This document shows positions 59,625 through 64,000 of a stretch of DNA of 64,000 nucleotides, one piece after another. Within the stretch, counting starts at the first letter, position 1. Each line of letters opens with the position of its first letter. The position numbers and the translations under genes were made by a program. The stretch spans positions 124,001-188,000 of the forward strand of contig NZ_MIHA01000009.1 of NCBI RefSeq assembly GCF_001722335.1, written 5' to 3'. Source of the stretch: Mycolicibacterium flavescens (GTDB lineage Bacteria; Actinomycetota; Actinomycetes; Mycobacteriales; Mycobacteriaceae). A model generated the notes under the pieces. The model ran no database searches, had not been told where the DNA came from, and was given only the letters and a program-made list of their open reading frames with translations.

Positions 59625-60452
59625 TCAGCCGAACTCCAGCATCGTGTAGGCGCCGCGATAGTTGCGGACAGGCGTGAAGTGCCAGAACGCGGGAAACACC
59701 TTGTCGAAGAAGAAGCCACGCCCGCGGGGCATCGGCAGATCGTGCACGGCGCGGACACCCGGCACCGTGTTCGCCAGGTCGGCGAGCTCGTCCGCCGACA
59801 GGCTGAACGGCATCGGCGGCACACGGTAACTCTTCGACGATCGCAGCCCTTTCGGCGCGAACCGCTTCACCATCACCGGCGGTAGATCGAACAGCATCCG
59901 TCCACCCGGAAAGCGCTTGGCGCAGTTGGTGATCAGGTCCATCGCCTCCGCGGGCTGAAGATACATCAGCAGTCCCTCGGCGGTGATGAACACGCCCTCG
60001 CTGGTGTCGACGCGGTCCATCCAGCTGTAGTCCAGCGCCGATTGTGCGAGCACCTCGATCCGCGGCGACGACGGCAGAAGCTTGGTGCGCAGTTCGACGA
60101 TCGGTTCGAGGTCGACGGTGAGCCACCGGAACTGCGCGTCGGGGATCTGCGCGTTCAACCGCCAGAACGTGGTCTGCAAGCCCTCGGCGAGCGCGACGAC
60201 GGTAGCGCGCGGATGCGAGCGCAGGAACTCCGCCGTGGCGCGGTCGAAGGCCAGCGAGCGCAGCGCCAGCTCCTGGCCCTTGCGGCCGAACTTGTCGAAG
60301 TCGAAGTCGATGGCGTCGACAAGTCGGATCGCCATCGGGTCGTCGATGATGGCCCTCGGGTGGCGCGCCTGATGTGCGCGCCCGTACAGGGTCAGCAGCG
60401 CGGTCTCGGAGACCCCGCGCAGGTCGCTGGCGTCGATGCGGTCGTCCACCAC
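59625..60452 (-). CDS. Class I SAM-dependent methyltransferase (TcmP/LCM family)
   Basis: 275 residues from GTG 60452. ALLTLYGRAHQARHPRAIID opens it, VALAEGLQTTFWRLNAQIPD contains the SAM-binding acidic loop after a strand, WLTVDLEPIVELRTKLLP continues the Rossmann fold, and GVFITAEGLLMYLQPAEAMD is the conserved post-motif-III region of O-methyltransferases in the leucine carboxyl methyltransferase clan (PF04072). Function in mycobacteria is unassigned. Convergent to the GMC oxidoreductase; read in the same direction as the oxidase-like operon that begins upstream. Confidence 0.85.
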   Translation of the reverse strand: MVDDRIDASDLRGVSETALLTLYGRAHQARHPRAIIDDPMAIRLVDAIDFDFDKFGRKGQELALRSLAFDRATAEFLRSHPRATVVALAEGLQTTFWRLNAQIPDAQFRWLTVDLEPIVELRTKLLPSSPRIEVLAQSALDYSWMDRVDTSEGVFITAEGLLMYLQPAEAMDLITNCAKRFPGGRMLFDLPPVMVKRFAPKGLRSSKSYRVPPMPFSLSADELADLANTVPGVRAVHDLPMPRGRGFFFDKVFPAFWHFTPVRNYRGAYTMLEFG

Positions 60453-60474
60453 ATCGAACCTACCGAACGGGTCG

Positions 60475-60756
60475 TCACACCAGATAGATCACGAACACCG
60501 CGACCAGCAGCAGACCCAGCCAGGCGTCGGTGGACCGCCGAAGCCAGCGCGGTGCGGTGCTCACCTCCATGAAGTTGCGGAAGATCAGTCGGACCTTGAC
60601 CGCGGTGAGTACCAGCACCAGCGCGGTGATCGGCGCGCTGGCGCGCACGGTGTCGGTGAAGTGCGCGGGCGCCAGCCACCAGGCCCCGATGGTGATCGCC
60701 GTCAGCACGACCCATGTCCAGGTCATGGTGCGCGCCTCGCCGGTGGTCTCGGTCAT
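60475..60756 (-). CDS. COX4-like (prokaryotic cytochrome oxidase subunit IV) small membrane protein
   Basis: 93 residues, three predicted membrane helices (about 12-30, 38-57, 74-92). Between the second and third is VKVRLIFRNFMEVSTAPRWL, the typical basic segment of the COX4_pro family of oxidase accessory subunits. AGGTGATC precedes ATG 60756. It starts two bases after the stop of the COX3-like gene and is the last member of the four-gene operon. A role as small accessory subunit to a heme-copper oxidase-like complex is expected from the family; no catalytic subunit is encoded nearby. Confidence 0.82.
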   Translation of the reverse strand: MTETTGEARTMTWTWVVLTAITIGAWWLAPAHFTDTVRASAPITALVLVLTAVKVRLIFRNFMEVSTAPRWLRRSTDAWLGLLLVAVFVIYLV

Positions 60757-60758
60757 GA

Positions 60759-61352
60759 TCACCTCATCACGTAGAGCAGGCCGAAGATGACGACCCACAA
60801 CAGGTCGACCATGTGCCAGTACACCGCGCCGGACTCGACCATCGAGGTGCGACGCCGGCCCGGGTTGCGCAGTTCCCGGACCACCACGCCCAGCACGATC
60901 AGCCCGATCAGCACATGGACCAGGTGCACGCCGGTCAGCACGTAGTAGAACGCGTAGAACATCTCCGAATTCGTATGCCCGGCCGAGATCTTGGCCGCCC
61001 ACTCGTATCCCTTGACCACCATGAACAGCACCCCGCAGGCGCCGCCGGCGTACACCAACCGGATCGCTTTGGCGGGATGGCCCGCCCTGGCGGCCAGCAC
61101 GCTGCGCGCGATGAACCACGAACTCGTCAGCAGGATCACGGTGTTGAGCACGCCGAGGTTGATGTCGAGGTGCTGCTGGGCGGCCAGGAACTCCGCGGGG
61201 TTCATCGCGCGGTAGACCATGAAGATGACGAAGTAACCGGCGAAGATGATCAGGTCGCCGAGCACCATCACCCACATGTCGACGTCTCCGGGCAGCCGCC
61301 CGGCGGCGCGACGGTCCACCGTCGACGAGGTCAGCGAATCAGGTTGTGTCAC
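60759..61352 (-). CDS. COX3/NorE-like heme-copper oxidase subunit III family protein
   Basis: 197 residues from GTG 61352, five predicted membrane helices. GRLPGDVDMWVMVLGDLIIF, then YRAMNPAEF, is the N-terminal NorE/COX3 pattern. VVKGYEWAAKISAGHTNSEM, FYYVLTGVHLVHVLIGLIVL and SGAVYWHMVDLLWVVIFGLL hold the conserved Glu, His and Trp-His residues of COX3-type proteins. NorE/COX3 members assist nitric oxide reductases or oxidases. Here subunits I and II are absent. Start is 11 bases after the preceding gene's stop. Confidence 0.88.
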   Translation of the reverse strand: MTQPDSLTSSTVDRRAAGRLPGDVDMWVMVLGDLIIFAGYFVIFMVYRAMNPAEFLAAQQHLDINLGVLNTVILLTSSWFIARSVLAARAGHPAKAIRLVYAGGACGVLFMVVKGYEWAAKISAGHTNSEMFYAFYYVLTGVHLVHVLIGLIVLGVVVRELRNPGRRRTSMVESGAVYWHMVDLLWVVIFGLLYVMR

Positions 61353-61363
61353 CGTGTTTCCCG

Positions 61364-62113
61364 TCAGTCCAGACCCGGCGCGTCGACGGGTTCGCGGGCG
61401 GTGGCCCGTCGTAGCAGCATGATCAGTGCGCCCAGCCAGACGGTGAAGACCACCACCGACCACCAGAACGCCAGGGACCCGTTCCAGGCGAATGGCCCGC
61501 TGTAGAAGACGAACATCTGCGTCGCGATGACCTCGGTCACGATCTGCCAGATCGTCACGTAGGCAAACCATTTCGGGAAGATCTCGTTCTTGTCGTAGAG
61601 GATCGCGATCGCGAACACCAGGTAGGCGGCCGAGAAGCAGCCCAGCGATCCGTTGTACGACAGCATGCCGAGGTCGTAGAGCATGCTGACGATCTCGGGG
61701 TCACGATCGGCGCGGAACGCGGCGGTCAGGAAGCACACCGCGACGAGGAGGAAGCCCGGCAGCGCCCCGACGCCCATGCCGCCGATGTAGCCGTAGGCAA
61801 AGACCGAGCCCACCGACATGCGCTTGATGTGGTAGGCGACCAGCCCGTTGGTCACCGCCGCGCCGCCGAGCAGGATCAGCAGCAGGCAGAACCCGATCTG
61901 GATGGTCAGCCCGTTCTCCGCGAAGAAGTTGACCTTGTCGGCGGCGCTCACATCCGGCCGCGGCGGCGGTGTCACCCGGGCGAGTACACAGATGATCACA
62001 CCGAACACCGCGTACCAGGTGGGGAAGAACCAGCACACCCACCGGACGTCGCGCTTACCGCCGGCCGCCTCGCCCGTCGGGTCGGCGGACCGGCGTGCGG
62101 TCAGGATGCTCAC
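61364..62113 (-). CDS. Six-helix membrane protein of the oxidase-like operon (paralogue A)
   Basis: 249 residues from GTG 62113, overlapping the upstream gene as GTGA. Six predicted helices. IQIGFCLLLILLGGAAVTNG then LVAYHIKRMSVGSVFAYGYI lines up with QMKRMKTQSHVFAYCYLTAV in the neighbouring protein, and FVFYSGPFAWNGSLAFWWSV with FDSGPLAWDGLLSFWLRNG, so the two are paralogues. No heme-ligating His pattern of subunit I is present. Function is unknown; shared operon position suggests one membrane complex with the COX3- and COX4-like proteins. Confidence 0.82.
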   Translation of the reverse strand: MSILTARRSADPTGEAAGGKRDVRWVCWFFPTWYAVFGVIICVLARVTPPPRPDVSAADKVNFFAENGLTIQIGFCLLLILLGGAAVTNGLVAYHIKRMSVGSVFAYGYIGGMGVGALPGFLLVAVCFLTAAFRADRDPEIVSMLYDLGMLSYNGSLGCFSAAYLVFAIAILYDKNEIFPKWFAYVTIWQIVTEVIATQMFVFYSGPFAWNGSLAFWWSVVVFTVWLGALIMLLRRATAREPVDAPGLD

Positions 62114-62853
62114 CGGATGACTTCTTCCTCGCGCGCCTGGCGCAGCACCGCCCGCCGCAGCACGAAGAACATCACGATCACGAACGCCGCGAAGGCGCCG
62201 TTGCGCAACCAGAACGACAGCAGGCCGTCCCAGGCCAGCGGGCCGCTGTCGAACACCGCCGCGCCGGCGGCGGGGATCATCGCGATTCCGGTGGCCAGCG
62301 AGTAGTGCCCGACCCAGCGCGGAAAGACCGGATCGGGGCCGTCGTCGAAGTAGACCGCCACCGCGAGCAGGACGAACTGGGTGACGACCATCCCGACCGG
62401 CGCGATGAACACGATCCAGGCGAAATCGTTGAGCACCATCACCAACTCCGGGTTGCGGCCGGGCCGGAACGCCGCGACCAGGAAGAAGATGTTCGACAAC
62501 GCGAAAATCGTTGCGCCGCTGACGACTGCGGTGAGGTAGCAGTAGGCGAAGACGTGGCTCTGGGTCTTCATCCGCTTCATCTGCACCACGATCACCATGA
62601 AGAACGGCAGGATCATGATCCCGCACAGGTTGAACGTCACCTGGCTGAAGCGGATCCAGGCGGTGTTCTCGGCGTAGAACGCGGCGACCTGTTCGGCGGA
62701 CAGCGTCGGCGACAGCGGCGGCCAGAAGCCCGGGAACGCCAACAACGCGACCAGCAACACCGCCCCCACCGCCGGACCCGTCCACAGGCTCACCCACTGC
62801 GCCTTGATGTTGCCCGCCTTCGGCAGGTCCTGGACCTGCTCGAGGATCTGCAC
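62110..62853 (-). CDS. Six-helix membrane protein of the oxidase-like operon (paralogue B)
   Basis: 247 residues from GTG 62853; first gene of the operon. Six helices at about 21-43, 71-94, 101-128, 138-165, 174-195 and 215-238. EQVAAFYAENTAWIRFSQVT precedes helix 2, and AAFRPGRNPELVMVLNDFAW lies between helices 3 and 4, matching AAFRADRDPEIVSMLYDLGM in paralogue A. I recognise no named domain. Expression is probably controlled by the divergent TetR protein, since an operator-like site lies just upstream of this start. Confidence 0.82.
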   Translation of the reverse strand: MQILEQVQDLPKAGNIKAQWVSLWTGPAVGAVLLVALLAFPGFWPPLSPTLSAEQVAAFYAENTAWIRFSQVTFNLCGIMILPFFMVIVVQMKRMKTQSHVFAYCYLTAVVSGATIFALSNIFFLVAAFRPGRNPELVMVLNDFAWIVFIAPVGMVVTQFVLLAVAVYFDDGPDPVFPRWVGHYSLATGIAMIPAAGAAVFDSGPLAWDGLLSFWLRNGAFAAFVIVMFFVLRRAVLRQAREEEVIR

Positions 62854-62868
62854 GAGTGTCCCTCCGTA

Positions 62869-62884
62869 TGACTCAAGTCAGATA
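62869..62884. promoter_or_regulatory. TetR operator-like site A (oxidase-like operon)
   Basis: TGACTCAAGTCAGATA: perfect TGACT/AGTCA arms around CA, then GATA. It lies 16 bases upstream of the GTG at 62853. The same sequence, with a one-base change in the centre, appears at site B in reverse orientation. Confidence 0.6.
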
Positions 62885-62984
62885 ACTGACACCACACCGG
62901 CGGGCCTGAGCAGCGCGAAACACCTTGCAGTAGCCGGTACTGTCGGGTCGACGGTAGCGGCTTCGGGTCGAGAACGGAAGAACA

Positions 62985-63002
62985 TTTCTGATTTGAGTCA
63001 GA
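62985..63002. promoter_or_regulatory. TetR operator-like site B (tetR side)
   Basis: TTTCTGATTTGAGTCAGA reads TCTGACTCAAATCAGAAA on the other strand, so it contains TGACTCAAATCAGA, 13 of 14 identical to site A. The site is 53 bases before the tetR start. A TATGGT -10-like hexamer follows at 63012-63017. Confidence 0.6.
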
Positions 63003-63054
63003 ACGCTACGCGCTATGGTGCCGGGGGAGTGGTCACGAGAGACGGAGCCGGCCG

Positions 63055-63672
63055 GTGCCGAAGACGGACAAACCCGAACGGGTGAGCAAGGGGTTGCAGA
63101 CCCGCGAGCGGCTGCTCGGCGCGGCGATCGCCGAGTTCAAGCGCGCGGGGATCGCCGCCGCGGACGTCGGTGCCGTCGTCGCCGCCGCAGGCGTCGCGCA
63201 TGCCACGTTCTACTTCCACTTCCCGACCAAGGAGCACGTCCTTCTCGAACTCGAGCGCCGCGAACAGGAACGCATGGCCGCCGAGCTGACCCGCTTCTAC
63301 CGGCGCGACCACGATGTCCGCGCCACACTGGCCAAGGCGGTCGACGGGCTCGAGGCGCTCGAGCGTCGGCTGGGCGCGCGGCTGTTCAAAGACTTTCTGG
63401 CACTGCATTTCTCGACCACCCGCCCGCCGTCGGAGGAATGGTCCACGCATCCGGTGATCGTGGCGGTGGTCGAGGAGCTGCAGCGTGCCCAGCAGCGCGG
63501 CGAGATCCCGGCCGAGGTGGACGTGATGCTCAACGGGGTGTCGTTTCTGGTCGGGCTCTACGCCCTGCTGATCACGATGCCCGAGGCGCGCGAGATCCGC
63601 CGCCCGGTCATCGAGGAGTACCTGACCACGTACATGTACGGGTTGCGGGTGCTGAGTCCGCCCCGCGGGTGA
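63055..63672 (+). CDS. TetR family transcriptional regulator (oxidase-like operon)
   Basis: 205 residues from GTG 63055. The helix-turn-helix is at about 14-60 (TRERLLGAAIAEFKRAGIAA, GVAHATFYFHFPTKEHVLL). The remaining helical ligand domain has no assigned family. It is divergent from the oxidase-like operon, and the matching operator pair in the 201-bp gap makes it the likely repressor of both directions. The ligand is unknown; a lipid or an electron-transport-related signal is conceivable but unsupported. Confidence 0.9.
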   Translation: MPKTDKPERVSKGLQTRERLLGAAIAEFKRAGIAAADVGAVVAAAGVAHATFYFHFPTKEHVLLELERREQERMAAELTRFYRRDHDVRATLAKAVDGLEALERRLGARLFKDFLALHFSTTRPPSEEWSTHPVIVAVVEELQRAQQRGEIPAEVDVMLNGVSFLVGLYALLITMPEAREIRRPVIEEYLTTYMYGLRVLSPPRG

Positions 63673-63772
63673 GCCCACCGTGCGATGATGCGGCCACGTT
63701 TGTCGAACGGCGGCGTGGGGGATGTACACACCACGTTTCCTCAGACTCAGCGCGCTTCGACAAGGGGGCCTC

Positions 63773-64000
63773 ATGCAGCCGATATCGCCGACCGACGCGA
63801 TCTTCCTGATCGGCGAATCGCGCGAGCACCCAATGCATGTCGGGGGCCTACAGCTCTTCCAGCCGCCCGAGGACGCCGGGCCGGAGTTCATTCGCGGACT
63901 GTTCGACGCGCTGCTGGCCCAGACCGACGTGCAGCCCACGTTCCGCAAGCATCCGGCGTTCTTCGGCGGAGTGACCAACCTCGTGTGGTCGTCGGACCGC
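63773..64000 (+). CDS. WS/DGAT wax ester synthase/acyltransferase, N-terminal part (runs off the window)
   Basis: The first 76 codons from ATG 63773, with AAGGGGG upstream. PISPTDAIFLIGESREHPMH is the conserved beginning of mycobacterial WS/DGAT (Tgs-type) enzymes, followed by VGGLQLFQPP and a stretch leading toward the catalytic HHxxxDG motif, which lies beyond the window. These enzymes esterify acyl-CoA with diacylglycerol or long-chain alcohols to form storage lipid. An inverted repeat TTGTCGAA/TTCGACAA (63700-63707 with 63756-63763) precedes the start and may be regulatory. Confidence 0.88.
   Translation, partial: MQPISPTDAIFLIGESREHPMHVGGLQLFQPPEDAGPEFIRGLFDALLAQTDVQPTFRKHPAFFGGVTNLVWSSDR

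Overview
The window is high-GC, gene-dense DNA from an actinobacterium, almost certainly a fast-growing environmental mycobacterium (Mycolicibacterium type). The evidence is the gene content: a fused HadA/HadB-like dehydratase, paired FadE acyl-CoA dehydrogenases, a DUF732 secreted protein, a close relative of the M. tuberculosis Crp, an Rv1733c-like membrane protein, a WS/DGAT acyltransferase, an F420/LLM-type oxidoreductase and a phosphonate locus carrying the PhnF operator known from M. smegmatis. I find no tRNA, rRNA, insertion sequence, prophage or CRISPR array. Genes start with ATG, GTG or TTG, and short ATGA/GTGA overlaps are common.

Layout. 1-3.2 kb: truncated cytochrome P450 divergent from a TetR regulator, two DUF202 membrane proteins, a DUF732 protein, and the HadA/HadB-like dehydratase. 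3.5-7.4 kb: operon of four different glycosyltransferases, with a 152-nt overlap between the second and third. 7.4-10.7 kb: MarR/aldo-keto reductase pair, GH6 secreted protein, a 36-residue acidic protein, a secreted-repeat lipoprotein. 10.8-15.7 kb: LLM oxidoreductase, two acyl-CoA dehydrogenases, an APH-like kinase behind twin palindromes, a small membrane protein. 15.8-22.3 kb: LacI regulator and a nitrogen-compound operon (orphan AllG/DUF1116 protein, NCS1 permease, gamma-glutamyl-amide-synthetase-like GlnT protein, glutaminase). 22.3-26.9 kb: Tex, an MpaB-type oxygenase, a zinc ribbon and a TspO-like protein.

27-31.6 kb is a reactive-sulfur detoxification locus resembling the staphylococcal cst operon: a CstR-like two-cysteine repressor and a DUF302 protein diverge from two CstB-like metallo-beta-lactamase/rhodanese fusions, a TauE exporter and a small Cys-rich protein. 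Two CsoR/CstR-type palindromes lie between the two arms. 32.7-40.3 kb, preceded by an OYE-family oxidoreductase, is an extended phosphonate module: PhnF-like regulator, PhnZ/TmpB-like HD protein, FAD oxidase, phosphonatase-like hydrolase, PhnD, PhnC, a fused double PhnE and a zinc alcohol dehydrogenase, with two PhnF-type operators.

40.4-52 kb: a second Crp paralogue, a Ski2-like helicase, a LysR regulator and an acyl-CoA catabolic cluster (tandem-fused CoA transferase, two FadE, a cysteine-less thiolase with DUF35 partner, an enoyl-CoA hydratase). 52-60.5 kb: ECF42-type sigma factor with its DGPF partner, amidase, an Rv1733c-like protein missing its loop, metallophosphoesterase, GMC oxidoreductase, a triplicated hairpin repeat, and a methyltransferase. 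60.5-63.7 kb: a four-gene membrane operon with COX3-like and COX4-like subunits plus two paralogous six-helix proteins but no catalytic oxidase subunit, facing a TetR regulator across a pair of matching operators. The window ends in a WS/DGAT gene. The strongest candidates for undescribed biology are this orphan oxidase-like operon, the solitary AllG operon, the sulfur locus with its Cys-rich small protein, and the four-glycosyltransferase operon.
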